Shown piece after piece: positions 1-8,807 of a DNA stretch of 64,000 bases. Numbering within the stretch: position 1 is the stretch's first letter; every line of letters starts with the position of its first letter. A program made the translations under genes and the position numbers. Source of the stretch: DATBQN01 sp963799925 (GTDB lineage Bacteria; Acidobacteriota; Thermoanaerobaculia; Multivoradales; UBA5704); NCBI GenBank assembly GCA_963799925.1, contig CAWCYZ010000004.1, forward strand, positions 124,001 to 188,000, given 5' to 3'. The notes beneath the pieces were generated by a model. It was given only the letters and a program-made list of their open reading frames with translations, was not told the origin of the DNA and ran no database searches.

Positions 1-54
1 GATTTCAGCCGGGTCGAGCGAGAGGACGAGCGGGTGGAAGATGTCGGTAGCCAT
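1..54 (-). CDS. 5' end of an unidentified gene running off the window
   Basis: Reading leftward from an ATG at 54-52 gives 18 open codons, MATDIFHPLVLSLDPAEI, to the window edge. The family cannot be told from so little. Support for a real start is a good sigma-70-type promoter just upstream (62-91) whose -10 box ends 7 nt before the ATG. No Shine-Dalgarno sequence precedes the start, so the message would be leaderless or nearly so. It is divergent from fpg. Confidence 0.5.
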   Translation of the reverse strand, partial: MATDIFHPLVLSLDPAEI

Positions 55-61
55 TACGCTC

Positions 62-91
62 TATTTACGCCGATTCGCCCCTCTCTGTCAA
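62..91 (-). promoter_or_regulatory. sigma-70-type promoter for the leftward gene
   Basis: On the minus strand TTGACA (91-86) and TAAATA (67-62) are 18 nt apart. The -10 box ends 7 nt before the ATG at 54, so transcription would begin at or within a base or two of the start codon. Confidence 0.55.
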
Positions 92-122
92 GCCCTTCTA
101 TCGCCGGGCACTGGGCCCGTCG

Positions 123-145
123 GGTCCCGAGGACGGCCGCCTGGA
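123..145 (+). repeat. dispersed intergenic repeat, copy 1
   Basis: A 23-nt block beginning GGTCCCGAGGACGG is identical to 45472-45494 upstream of the MoxR gene. Both copies lie in intergenic leaders, as expected for a REP-like dispersed element. Function unknown. Confidence 0.6.
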
Positions 146-151
146 GTCGTC

Positions 152-157
152 TACAAT
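152..157 (+). promoter_or_regulatory. -10 box for fpg
   Basis: TACAAT ends 8 nt before the GTG start of fpg, a leaderless spacing. No clear -35 was seen. Confidence 0.45.
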
Positions 158-165
158 CCGCCGCA

Positions 166-1041
166 GTGCCCGAGCTGCCCGAGATCGAGGTCCTGCGCCG
201 CAGCCTCGAGCCTCATCTCGTCGGCGAGCGCGTGCTCCGCGCCGAGATCCGCGAGCCGCGGCTCCGCGAGCGGGTGCGTCCCCGCGAGCTCGCCGGCCTC
301 GCCGGCCTCACCGTCCGCGCCCTCGGCCGCCGCAGCAAGTACCTGCTGATCCACCTCGAGCCCGACAGCCCTCCAGGCGGTCCGGGCAAGACCCTCATCG
401 TCCATCTCGGGATGAGCGGCCGGCTGACCCTCTCCACCGGAGCGGCGCCGCCCGAGCCGCACGAGCACGTGGTCCTCCATCTCGCCTCCGGGCGCCAGCT
501 CCGCTTCCGCGACCCGCGCCGCTTCGGGCTCCTGCGCGTCGCCGCGACCGGCAGCCTGGCGCGCGACCCCCACTTGGCGGGCCTCGGCGTCGAGCCGCTC
601 GCCTCCGGCTCGTTCAGCAACCTTGGCGGCAACCTCGGCGACCTCTCCGGCGCCGCGCTCCACGCCGCCGCGCGGGGCCGGCGTGGGCCGGTCAAGAGCT
701 TCCTCATGGACGCGAGCGCCGTGGTCGGGGTGGGGAACATCTATGCCACCGAATCGCTCTTCCGCGCCGGCATCCACCCGCGGCGATCCGTCGCGCGCCT
801 CTCCCCGGCGCGCTGGGAGCGCCTGGCCGCGGCGGTCGTCGCGGTGCTCGAGCAGGCGATCGCCCAGGGCGGGACGACGCTCAACGACTTCGCCGACGGC
901 GAGGGGAGGAGCGGCTACTTCCAGGTCTCGCTCGCCGCCTACGGCCGCGACGGCGAGCCGTGCCCGCTCTGCGGCGCCCCCATCCGGCGGATCGTCCAGT
1001 CCGGCCGCAGCACGTACTACTGCCCGCGCTGCCAGCGCTGA
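166..1041 (+). CDS. mutM: formamidopyrimidine-DNA glycosylase
   Basis: Bifunctional base-excision repair enzyme that removes oxidised purines such as 8-oxoguanine and nicks the abasic site. The GTG start was chosen because it gives the obligatory MPELPEIE N-terminus: Pro2 is the Schiff-base nucleophile and Glu3 the acid. Lys58 (RRSKYLL) matches the conserved beta-clamp lysine. The C-terminus is a four-cysteine zinc finger, CPLC...CPRC, at about 266-289. Length 291 aa, slightly over the usual 270; the extra residues are loop insertions around 195-215. Longer in-frame readings to position 34 have no protein-like content and pass through the promoter. It is followed 38 nt later by udk, which has its own -10 box. 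Confidence 0.95.
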   Translation: MPELPEIEVLRRSLEPHLVGERVLRAEIREPRLRERVRPRELAGLAGLTVRALGRRSKYLLIHLEPDSPPGGPGKTLIVHLGMSGRLTLSTGAAPPEPHEHVVLHLASGRQLRFRDPRRFGLLRVAATGSLARDPHLAGLGVEPLASGSFSNLGGNLGDLSGAALHAAARGRRGPVKSFLMDASAVVGVGNIYATESLFRAGIHPRRSVARLSPARWERLAAAVVAVLEQAIAQGGTTLNDFADGEGRSGYFQVSLAAYGRDGEPCPLCGAPIRRIVQSGRSTYYCPRCQR

Positions 1042-1066
1042 TCCCGTGGTGGGTGGCGGGCGCGGA

Positions 1067-1072
1067 TAGAAT
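1067..1072 (+). promoter_or_regulatory. -10 box for udk
   Basis: TAGAAT ends 7 nt before the ATG at 1080; no Shine-Dalgarno sequence lies between. Confidence 0.45.
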
Positions 1073-1079
1073 CCCCGCG

Positions 1080-1728
1080 ATGTTCACCCCTTCCCTCGCT
1101 CCTCCCGCCGGGCGCACGGCGTGCGTCCTCGGCGTCGCCGGCGGCACCGGCTCGGGGAAGACCACCGTGGCGCGGGCGATCCTCGACGCGGTGGGGGTCG
1201 AGCGCATCGCCTTCCTGGAGCAGGACAGCTACTACCGCGACGCCCAGTGGGGGAGCGACGCCGAGCTCCTGCGCCACAACTTCGATCACCCGGACGCCCT
1301 GGACGAGGAGCTCCTCGCCGCCCACGTCGCCGAGCTCAAGGCCGGGCGCGCGGTCGAGGTGCCGGTCTACGACTTCGTCCGCCACCGGCGCACCGCCCGC
1401 ACCCGCCGCGTCGAGCCGCGGCCCGTCATCCTGCTCGAGGGGATCCTGCTCTTCGTCGAGCCGGCCCTGCGCCGGCTCCTCGACTTCAAGATCTACGTCG
1501 ACACCGATGCCGACCTGCGGCTCATCCGCCGCCTGCGCCGCGACATGGCCGAGCGGGGGCGCGCCGTCCAGGACGTGCTGCAGCCAGTACCTGGAGACCG
1601 TCCGCCCCATGCACCTGGAGTTCGTCGAGCCGTCGAAGCGCTGGGCGGACCTCATCATCCCCGAGGGGGGAGAGAACCGCGTGGCGCTCGAGATGGTCGT
1701 GGCGCAGGTCGAGCAGCTCCTTGCCTAG
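1080..1728 (+). CDS. udk: uridine kinase (one frameshift)
   Basis: Phosphorylates uridine and cytidine to UMP/CMP in pyrimidine salvage. P-loop GGTGSGKT at residues 21-28, then the family signatures FLEQDSYYRD, NFDHPDALD and VPVYDFVRH, and LLEGILLF. An extra C at 1581 breaks the frame within the family motif that should read RAVQDVLSQYLETVRPMH; the second frame continues without a gap to EFVEPSKRWADLIIPEGG and a TAG at 1726. With that base removed the protein is about 215 aa, the normal size. A base-call error is more likely than a true pseudogene since every motif survives. The stop overlaps a TTG that may start the next gene. Confidence 0.9.
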
Positions 1729-2172
1729 CTACCTGTTGCGCGTACGGTGCCGCTTCGAGGCGGCGCACCATCTGACCGCCTACCAGGGGGCCCCCGAGCC
1801 CGCCCACGGCCACTCCTGGCGGGTCGAGGCCGTGCTCGCGGCCGGCGGGCTGGACGCCGAGGGGATGGCCTTCGACTTCGTGGCGGCCAAGGACGCCCTG
1901 CGCGAGCTCGCGGGCCGCTTCGACCATCGCGACATCAACACCGTCCCGCCGTTCGACCGCATCGAGCCCGACGACCGAGCGGATCGCCGCCTGGTTCTTC
2001 GAGGAGCTCGCCGCAGCGGCTGCCGGAGGCCCGCTCGCCGAGGTCACCCTCTGGGAAGGGCGCCGACTGCTCGGCCACCTACCGGCCGCTGATCGCGGCG
2101 CCGCTCCTTGACAGCCGGCTCGCCGGCGTCTGCTCGCTTCTCTCCTACGAATGCGACAGACTCCTCGCCTGA
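1721..2172 (+). CDS. 6-pyruvoyl-tetrahydropterin synthase / QueD family protein (frameshifted)
   Basis: T-fold enzyme of the PTPS/QueD family, which makes 6-carboxy-tetrahydropterin for queuosine or acts on dihydroneopterin triphosphate. Visible: the RFEAAHHL zinc-histidine segment, HGHSWRVEA with two further histidines, and MAFDFVAAK, then FDHRDINTVPPF (catalytic Asp-His region). The frame breaks near 1975 and again near 2060; joining frames gives ERIAAWFFEELA, EVTLWE and the terminal SATYRP, all typical of the family. The catalytic cysteine expected between the zinc histidines was not seen, so the substrate is uncertain. The start is taken as TTG 1721 overlapping the udk stop; the exact end is uncertain (the last frame stops at 2172). 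Confidence 0.7.
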
Positions 2173-3051
2173 TCCTCGTCGCTTCGCCTGCCTGCGCTCG
2201 CCGCGCTGGCCTCGCCGGCTGCGAGCACGACCCGCCGTGGCCCGGGTGAGCGTCGATCCCCACCTGGTCGACGCTGCCGTTCTCGCAGCTCCAGACGGTC
2301 CGCTTCACCTGGACGCCGGTCGGCGGCGCTCGGGGACGGAGCGGCCGACCGTCTTCGTCCACCTGCTCGACCGCAAGGGCAAGGTGGCCCGCACCTTCGA
2401 CCACCCGTTCCCCGGCGCCTGGCAGGAAGGGGTGCCGGTCGCCTACGACCTCAAGCTCTACCAGTCGGCCCTGGCGGCGCCGCTCGCCCCGGGCGCGTAC
2501 CAGGTGACCGCCGGCCTCTACGGCAAGGACGGCAAGCGCTGGCCGCTCGAGGCCGGCGAGCCGGTCGGCCGCGACGAGTACAAGGCGTTCCAGGTCGAGG
2601 TGCCGCCGCCGGGCGCCGGCCCGCGCTTCGCCTACTCCGGGGCCTGGCTGGAGCGAGCCGGCGGGCGACCGCCAGGTGCTCGCCCGGCGCTGGCTGGCGG
2701 CGGGGGGCCGATCCGCCTGGTCGACCAGCGGGGGCCGGGGAGCGTCTGGCTGGTCCTCCAGATCCCCGACGGCATGGCGGAGGGCTAGCAGGTGGTCCTC
2801 GACGCGGGGGCGAGCACCCCCTCGGTCCTGTCGCGGGAACTGCGGCGGCGCGGAGACCAACCTCTCGGGCTCCGGGCTCCACGAGGTCGAGGTGACGTCG
2901 ACGCGGCGCCCACGGCGGCTTCTGCCAGCTGCGCCTGAAGCCCAACTTCGCCCTCGCTGCGTCCCGGGCCAGCCCCGGCGCTCGGTCGCCGTGGACACGC
3001 TCGCCTGGGCGCCCGGACCGCCCGCCGGAACGGCCCACGCCGGCCAGCTAG
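2151..3051 (+). CDS. predicted secreted lipoprotein, unknown function (heavily frameshifted)
   Basis: From ATG 2151 the product starts MRQTPRLILVA, and after a shift reads on through a hydrophobic stretch to a lipobox-like LAGC followed by EHDPP, so it is probably an outer-membrane lipoprotein. Downstream segments recovered from different frames look like a beta-rich domain: TVFVHLLDRKGKVARTFDH, LAPGAYQVTAGLYGKDGK, SVWLVLQIPDGMAEG and finally LRLKPNFALA. At least four frame changes occur between 2200 and 3050. I do not recognise the family. Start, joins and end are approximate; it may be a genuine pseudogene or a stretch of poor sequence. Confidence 0.45.
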
Positions 3052-3057
3052 ATCGGC

Positions 3058-3746
3058 ATGAAGCACGGCTCGGCAACATCCTCCACCCCGAGCAGGAGAC
3101 CTATCTCGAGCGCCTGCTCCGCCGCGCGACGCGCTGCTCCGCGAGATGGAGGAGCTGGCGGCCGGCGGGACGTCCCGATCTCCGACCCGGAGGTCGGCCG
3201 CCTGCTCCGGCCCTCGCCAACGGCGCCGGGGCCGCCGGCGGTACCGGGGCCCGGCGGATCGTCGAGATCGGGACGGCGATCGGCTACGGCGCGCTCTGTC
3301 TCGCGCGCGGCGCGCCGGAGGCGCGGGTGATCTCGGTCGACAAGGATCCCGAGCGCCTCGCCCTCGCCCGCGGTTACCTCGAGCGCGGCGGCGTCGCCGA
3401 CCGGGTCGAGCTGATCGAGGGCGCGGCGCTCGATCGCCTGGCGGCGATCGACGGGCCGTTCGACCTCGCCTACCTGGACGGTCCGAAGAGCGAGTACCGG
3501 CGCACCCTCGACCTCCTCCTCCCCAAGCTCCGGGTGGGCGGCTTCGTCGTCGTCGACAACCTGCTGTGGGGCGGCAAGGTGGCGGACTTGGACGAGGACG
3601 ACGAGGAGACCGCGGCCCTCCGCGCCTTCAACGGCTACTTCATGAGCCACCCGCAGCTCGCCGCGGCGCTGCTGCCGCTGGGCGACGGGGTGGGCCTGGC
3701 GACGAAGACGAAGCCGATGATCATGGAGATGGGCGGGCCGTTCTAG
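3058..3746 (+). CDS. class I SAM-dependent O-methyltransferase (frameshifted N-terminus)
   Basis: Family 3 (caffeoyl-CoA/catechol-type) O-methyltransferase. The intact part holds motif I VEIGTAIGYGALCLARG, ISVDKDPERLALAR (SAM ribose-binding acidic residue), FDLAYLDGPKSEY and FVVVDNLLWGGKVAD, the metal-binding Asp-Asn region of this family. The first 60 residues are split among frames: NILHPEQETYLERLL, LLREMEELAAG and DVPISDPEVGRLL come from three frames, each step being the loss of one base between 3070 and 3230. Small-molecule catechol-like acceptors are likely but the substrate cannot be told. ATG 3058 is the best available start. Confidence 0.85.
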
Positions 3747-3804
3747 CCCGCTCCCATCTCGCGACCGCGCCGCACGCACTCGCCCGCGGGCCCCTCTACA
3801 TCCC

Positions 3805-4944
3805 ATGCCGCTCCTACCCTGCCAGCGACCGCTCTTCGAGATCCCCGACGACGTCGCCTACCTCAACTGCGCCTACATGTCGCCGCTGCTGCGGAGCGTC
3901 CGCGCCGCGGGCGAGCGGGGCGTGGCGCGGAAATCGTCGCCCTGGCAGCTCGCGCCGGCCGACTTCTTCACCGGCTCGGCGCGGGCGCGGGAGCTCTTCG
4001 CCGGCCTGATCGGCGCGCGCGCCGACGACGTCGCCATCGTCCCGGCGGCGAGCTACGGCATGGCGGTGGCTGCCGCCAACCTGCCGGTGCGGGCCGGCGG
4101 CCGCATCGTCGTGCTGGCCGAGCAGTTCCCCTCGAACGTCTACGTCTGGCGCGAGCTCGCCGCCGAGCGCGGCGCCGAGCTCGTCACCATCGCCCGCCCG
4201 CCGGACGGCGATTGGACCGGCGCCCTCCTCGCCGCGATCGACGAGCGCACGGCCGTCGCGGCGCTGCCCCACTGCCACTGGACCGACGGCGGCCTCGTCG
4301 ACCTCGCCGCCGTCGGGCGCCGGCTGCGCGAGGTCGGCGCGGCGCTCGCCGTCGACGCCACGCAGTCGCTCGGCGCGCTGCCGCTCGACGTCCGCCATGT
4401 CGAGCCCGATTTCCTCGTCGCGGCCAGCTACAAATGGCTGCTCGGCCCCTACAGCCTCGGCTTCCTCTACGTCGCCCCGCGGTGGCAGCGGGGCCGGCCG
4501 CTCGAGCACAACTGGATCGCCCGCGAGGGCGCGGACGACTTCGCCCGGCTGGTCGACTACGGCGACGAGCTGCTGCCCGATGCGCGGCGCTTCGACGTCG
4601 GCGAGCGCTCGAACTTCGCCCTCCTGCCGATGGCGATCGCCGCGCTCGAGCAGCTCGCCGCCTGGACGGTGCCGGCGATCCGCGACACGCTGGGCGTTTT
4701 GACGGCGGGGATCGCCGAGCGCGCGGCGAGCCTCGGCCTCGCCACGGCCCCCGCCGCTCGGCGCGCGCCGCACTATCTCGGGCTCCGCTTCCCGCGCGGC
4801 ATTCCGCAGGGCCTGGCGGAGCGGCTCGCCGCGGCGAGGGTCTTCGTCAGCGTGCGGGGCGACTCGCTCCGCGTCACCCCGCACCTCTACAACACCGCGG
4901 CGGACGTCGAGCGCCTGTTCGCGGTGCTCGGCGCCGCCGCCTGA
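3805..4944 (+). CDS. class V aminotransferase-fold PLP enzyme
   Basis: Fold type I PLP enzyme of the cysteine desulfurase/isopenicillin-N-epimerase-like group. The PLP lysine is Lys210 in AASYKWLLGP; VDATQSLGALPLDV carries the Asp that pairs with the pyridine nitrogen, and ALPHCHWTDGG is the segment before it. Length 379 aa, intact frame. The desulfurase catalytic cysteine loop is not evident near the C-terminus, so a desulfurase role is not supported; a selenocysteine-lyase-like or aminotransferase-like activity on an unknown amino acid is equally possible. It stands alone, convergent with the kinase gene that ends 31 nt away. Confidence 0.85.
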   Translation: MPLLPCQRPLFEIPDDVAYLNCAYMSPLLRSVRAAGERGVARKSSPWQLAPADFFTGSARARELFAGLIGARADDVAIVPAASYGMAVAAANLPVRAGGRIVVLAEQFPSNVYVWRELAAERGAELVTIARPPDGDWTGALLAAIDERTAVAALPHCHWTDGGLVDLAAVGRRLREVGAALAVDATQSLGALPLDVRHVEPDFLVAASYKWLLGPYSLGFLYVAPRWQRGRPLEHNWIAREGADDFARLVDYGDELLPDARRFDVGERSNFALLPMAIAALEQLAAWTVPAIRDTLGVLTAGIAERAASLGLATAPAARRAPHYLGLRFPRGIPQGLAERLAAARVFVSVRGDSLRVTPHLYNTAADVERLFAVLGAAA

Positions 4945-4975
4945 CGGGCGCGGTCCCGCGCGGTGCCGGCGGCCT

Positions 4976-7598
4976 TCATTCCCGCCACCGCAGGAGGACC
5001 TCCTCCAGCCTCTGCCGCATCTCGCGGGCGCTCGCCGGGCGGCGGGCGATGGTGCGGTGGAGGGCGTTGCGGAAGAACTCGCCGAGCGCCGGATCGCCCC
5101 ATGGGCAGGCCTGCTCGAAGTCCGGGATGCGGCCGAGCCGGATGCGCTCCATCGTGTGCTTGATGTCGGTCGACGAGAAGATCTTGCGCCCCAGCAGGCA
5201 CTCGTAGAGCACGATCGCGAGCGCCCAGAGGTCGAAGGAGACGCTCGCCGCCTCGCGGTCGAGGGCTTCGGGGGAGAGATAGGCGAGCGTCCCCACGAGG
5301 CGCGACACCGTCTCCGAGGTCGCGGTGCCTTCCCAGGGGGCGCCGGTGTGGGAGGGCGAGACCTCCGGGTCCCTCTCGCTCGACGGCTCGCCGCGGTCCT
5401 GCCGCAGATCGAGCATCAGGCGGGCGATGCCGAAGTCCATCAGCTTGGGCACGCCGGCGCGGGAGAAGCCGATGTTGCTCGGCTTGATGTCGCGGTGGAG
5501 GATGTCGGCGGCGTGGAGGTAGTCGAGCGCGCTCGCCATGGCGATGCCCAGCTCGACCGCCTCGCGCGGGTCGAGCGGCCCGCGCTCGATGCGCTGCGCC
5601 AGGGTCCCCGCCTCCATCAGCTCGATGATCAGCATCGGCATCCCCTGCCAGGTCTCCATGCCGTAGACCGGCGCCAGGTGCGGATGGGAGACCGCCGCCG
5701 CCGTGCGCGCCTCGCGGCGCAGGCGCATGGCGTCTTCGGGCGAGACACGGCGCAGAGTCTTGACCGCCACCGGCCGGCCGAGCGCCAGGTCCGCCCCGCG
5801 GTAGACGACGCCCATGCCGCCGACGCCCATCCGGCGCTCGAAGCGGAAGCGGCCCGGCATCACGTAGGGCACGAGGGCGGTTTCCAGCCGCCGGCTGCAG
5901 GAGCCGCAAAAGACGGTGTAGGGCTGGAAGAGGGTGCCGCAGGCGAGGCACTCCTTGGCGCGCTCGGCGCCCGCGAGCCCCTGCCGGGCCGCCGGGCCGC
6001 TCGCCGTCCGGCCGCGGGCCGCCCAGGCGGGCGGCTCGAGCTCGAGCTCGAGCCCGAGGGCGGCCGCGGTGGCGATGTCATAGAGGAGCTTGCGGTCCTC
6101 GCGGAGGAAGGGCAGGCCGCTCTTCTTCTCGCCGAGCCCGAGGAGCCCGAGGAGCGAGCCGTCGCGCGCCAGGATCGGCACCAGCAGGCGGAAGCCCGCA
6201 TCGACCAGCCAGCGGCGGTCGGGCTCGGGCAGGCGCGCCAGCGGCGAGCGCGGGTCTTCGAAGTCGACCAGCAGCGGGTCGCTGGCGCTCGCCACCGCCT
6301 GGGCGAGCGCCGAGGAGGTGTCGAGCCGGCGGGCGCGCGCGAGCGGGGCCACCAGGTGGCCGGAGCGGCGGTCCTCGACGAGCAGGGCGATCGATTCGAG
6401 GTGGAGCGCCTGATCGATGTCGCGGCAGAGCACCTCGGCCAGGCCGTGCACGCCGTGGGTGCCGCGGATGCGCTCGCACGGCGAGGGTGAGGATCCGCCG
6501 CGCGTCGTACTGCTCGCGGAAGTACCGGCGGTCGATCGCGTCGAGCAGGCGCGCCCGGTAGCGCAACGCCCCCGATCCCAGGATCACGGCCGATGACAGG
6601 AGCAGCAGCCGGCTGCCCGAGAGCAGATCGCCGAGGCTCTCCCGGCGGTTGCGGACGAGATAGACGCAGAGCGCCGCGAAGGGCACCGAGGCGACGGCGA
6701 GCGTCGAGTAGCGGGCGAGAGCGTGCTGGAGCGCCCGGCGCGCGATCAGGCGGACGGTGACGATGCGGTGCACGAGCACCGAGTAGGCGGTGATGCAGGG
6801 GGTGGTCCAGGCGGGGACGAAGGCGACGTAGAGCCCGGCCCGATCCAGCGCCGGGCGGCGCTCGACCCAGGGCGTGACCCCCGGCACGCAGTGGACGATC
6901 ATCTCGATCACCAGCGGCGCCAGGGCCGCGACGAAGGCGCCGACGAAGAGGCGCACCCGCTCGCGGCCGGGGCCGCGCACCGTGCGGGCCTTGACGATCA
7001 GCGCCGCCAGGGCGAGCGCCATGGCGAGGATCAGCAGCGTGTCATAGACGTAGAGCGGATCGAGCGGGGCGATCCAGGGGGGAGGCTCGTACCGGGCGCC
7101 GGCGAAGAGGGCGAAGGCGGCGAGGAGGACGACTCCCATCCAGCCCGAGGCGCGGGCGCCGAGAGCGAGCAGCCGGCGCAGCCGCGCAGTGGGCGCCGGC
7201 TCCGGGAAGTCGCGGGCGAAGCTCCACAGGAAGTAGGGGATGAAGGCGTCGAGCGCGATCGCCTCGAGCACCAGGAGCGGGTTGGTCCAGGGGACGCCGA
7301 GGGCCGGCGCGAGATGGCGGAGCGGCTTGGTGAAGGCGGCCGCGGCGGTCAGGTAGAAGCCGGCGAGCGCGCGCGCCCGCGGGTCGCCGCGGCCGCCGGC
7401 GAGGAGGAAGGCGCCCCAGCCGCCGAAGATGACGAGGAAAGTCAGGTGGAGCTGAACGGGGAACCTGGGGCTGGCCCAGCGGAGCGCCGAGGGATGGGCC
7501 AGCCCCCAGAGGATCGCGATCGCCGCCACGGCGACCTTGACGCCCGCGAGCGCCACGCAGAGCCGCATCCAGGAAAGGGGCGTCTTGGCCGGCGGCAA
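4976..7598 (-). CDS. membrane sensor-GAF-zinc ribbon-Ser/Thr protein kinase (one frameshift)
   Basis: Two overlapping reading frames, 7598-6480 and 6451-4976, join near 6485 into one protein of about 874 residues. Residues 1-370 hold roughly eight hydrophobic segments, a 7TM-type sensor region. About 390-530 is a GAF-like domain (LVPILARDGSLLGLLGLGEK). A zinc ribbon CLACG...CGSC follows near 570. The C-terminal 270 residues are a Hanks-type kinase: GVGGMGVVY glycine loop, AVKTL lysine, HRDIKPSN catalytic loop and DFGIARL. Usual bacterial kinases have the kinase first and the sensor last; here the order is reversed. The TTG at 7598 gives the longest start; an ATG 30 nt inside is an alternative. 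Ligand and targets unknown. Confidence 0.85.
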
Positions 7599-7668
7599 GA
7601 TGTCGTGGGCTCCCGCCGGCCTCAGCGATCCTGGGCCGCTCGCCGGCGCGCCGATCGCTCGGCAGGCA

Positions 7669-7995
7669 TCAGGCGCCGGCGGGCGGTTCCGGGGGGCAGA
7701 AGGGCGAGCACGAGACCGCCTGCACCGCCGTCGCCGAAGTCCGCACGTCGTCGACGGTGATCGCCGTCGCGCCGGTCGCGGTGGCGCGGTGGGCGGCGAG
7801 CTTGCCGATCGCGCGCACCCGCTCGAGCACCTGCACCGCCTCGGTCCCCCATAGACCGGTGAGCTCCTCGGTGATCGCGCCGTGATAGATCGTCCGGAGC
7901 TGCAAGGCAGCCTCCTGGGAGACGCGCGTGGCTCCGGTACCCTGCCCGAAAGCTACCATGATCTGCGCCATGATCCCGTCCTGCGTGTAGGCCAT
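7669..7995 (-). CDS. small helical protein with Cys-Pro-rich tail; possible histone-fold similarity
   Basis: 108 residues from an ATG with a strong AAGGAG ribosome site 7 nt upstream. The first 90 residues are predicted helical: GATRVSQEAALQL, then a long central helix region, then TAITVDDVRTS. The order short helix/long helix/short helix, and the edge motifs (GA-x-RVS...A and I-x-x-DDV), recall archaeal histones, but the middle is about 19 residues longer, so this is only a resemblance. The tail is SCSPFCPPEPPAGA with two cysteines. No signal peptide. It lies between the redoxin and kinase genes on the same strand, 73 nt before the kinase start. A peptide precursor with helical leader and short Cys core is another reading. 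Function unknown. Confidence 0.7.
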   Translation of the reverse strand: MAYTQDGIMAQIMVAFGQGTGATRVSQEAALQLRTIYHGAITEELTGLWGTEAVQVLERVRAIGKLAAHRATATGATAITVDDVRTSATAVQAVSCSPFCPPEPPAGA

Positions 7996-8125
7996 CGGAT
8001 TCTCCTTCGAGCCGCTGGGATGGGCTCGCGTCGCGGACCTCCGGCATACCCGCCCCATCGACGGAGCCGGTCCTCCTCATTGAGACGAACGCGATCCGCC
8101 GTCTTCGCGGGGCCGCGGCGTCTGC

Positions 8126-8734
8126 TCAGTACTTGACACTGCAGCCGTACGGTTTGGTGAGCGCCGGGTCGGGCGCCCTGCCGGCGGCCTCGGCGGCGAG
8201 GCCCCTCTCGACGTAGTTGGTGCGCTCGGCGGCAGACCTCCGGCCGCTCGGATCGTCGTCGATCGCGCCCTCGTAGGCGATCTTCCCCTGGCGGTCGACG
8301 ATGAACATGTGCGGCGTCGTCTTCGCCCCGTAGGCATGGCCGACGGCGCCGGATTCGTCGTAGAGGACCGGATAGGCGATGCCGTGCTGCTGGTCGAACG
8401 CGCGGTGCTCGGCCGGCGCCAGGAAGTCGCCGCTCTTCGGGTTGCTGCTGTTGATGCCGAGCCAGACGACGTCGGCGTGATGGCCGGCGAGGCCGGTCAT
8501 CGTCTTCTCCTCGGCGTGCCGGCGCGAGAAGGGGCAGTTGGGGTTGATCCATTCGAGGACGACGGTCTTCCCCCGGTAGTCGGCGAGGGAGTAGGTCCTG
8601 CCGTCGACGCCGCGCAGCGAGAACGGCGGCGCCGGCTGGCCCACCGCGACGGCGGCGCGGGCCGGCCTCACCGCCAGGGCGATGCCGGCGGCCAGGGCGA
8701 GACAGGAGAGGAGCGCGAGCAGCGGACGTTTCAT
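8126..8734 (-). CDS. secreted redoxin/AhpC-TSA family protein
   Basis: Thioredoxin-fold peroxiredoxin/redoxin of 202 aa, preceded by AGGAGG. Residues 1-28 form a signal peptide ending PARAAVA. The fold core reads GKTVVLEWINPNCPFSRRH, so the active site is C-P-F-S rather than CxxC: a single resolving thiol as in one-Cys redoxins. HMFIVDRQGKIAYEGAIDDD is the cis-Pro-side strand, and a second Cys sits at the end (GCSVKY). Expected outside the cytoplasm, acting in peroxide removal or thiol exchange. It follows the DsbD-N-like gene by 73 nt on the same strand, which suggests a shared periplasmic thiol function. Confidence 0.88.
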   Translation of the reverse strand: MKRPLLALLSCLALAAGIALAVRPARAAVAVGQPAPPFSLRGVDGRTYSLADYRGKTVVLEWINPNCPFSRRHAEEKTMTGLAGHHADVVWLGINSSNPKSGDFLAPAEHRAFDQQHGIAYPVLYDESGAVGHAYGAKTTPHMFIVDRQGKIAYEGAIDDDPSGRRSAAERTNYVERGLAAEAAGRAPDPALTKPYGCSVKY

Positions 8735-8807
8735 CGTGACCTCCTGGGGCCGCCGGCGGAGACGCGCCGCGGCCTCGTTCTAGGGTGTAGAGAGTCGGGT
8801 CTTCGTT

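Noticed and set aside
34..165. Upstream extension of fpg
   Set aside because: It would cross the -10 box and displace the obligatory Pro2 of the enzyme.
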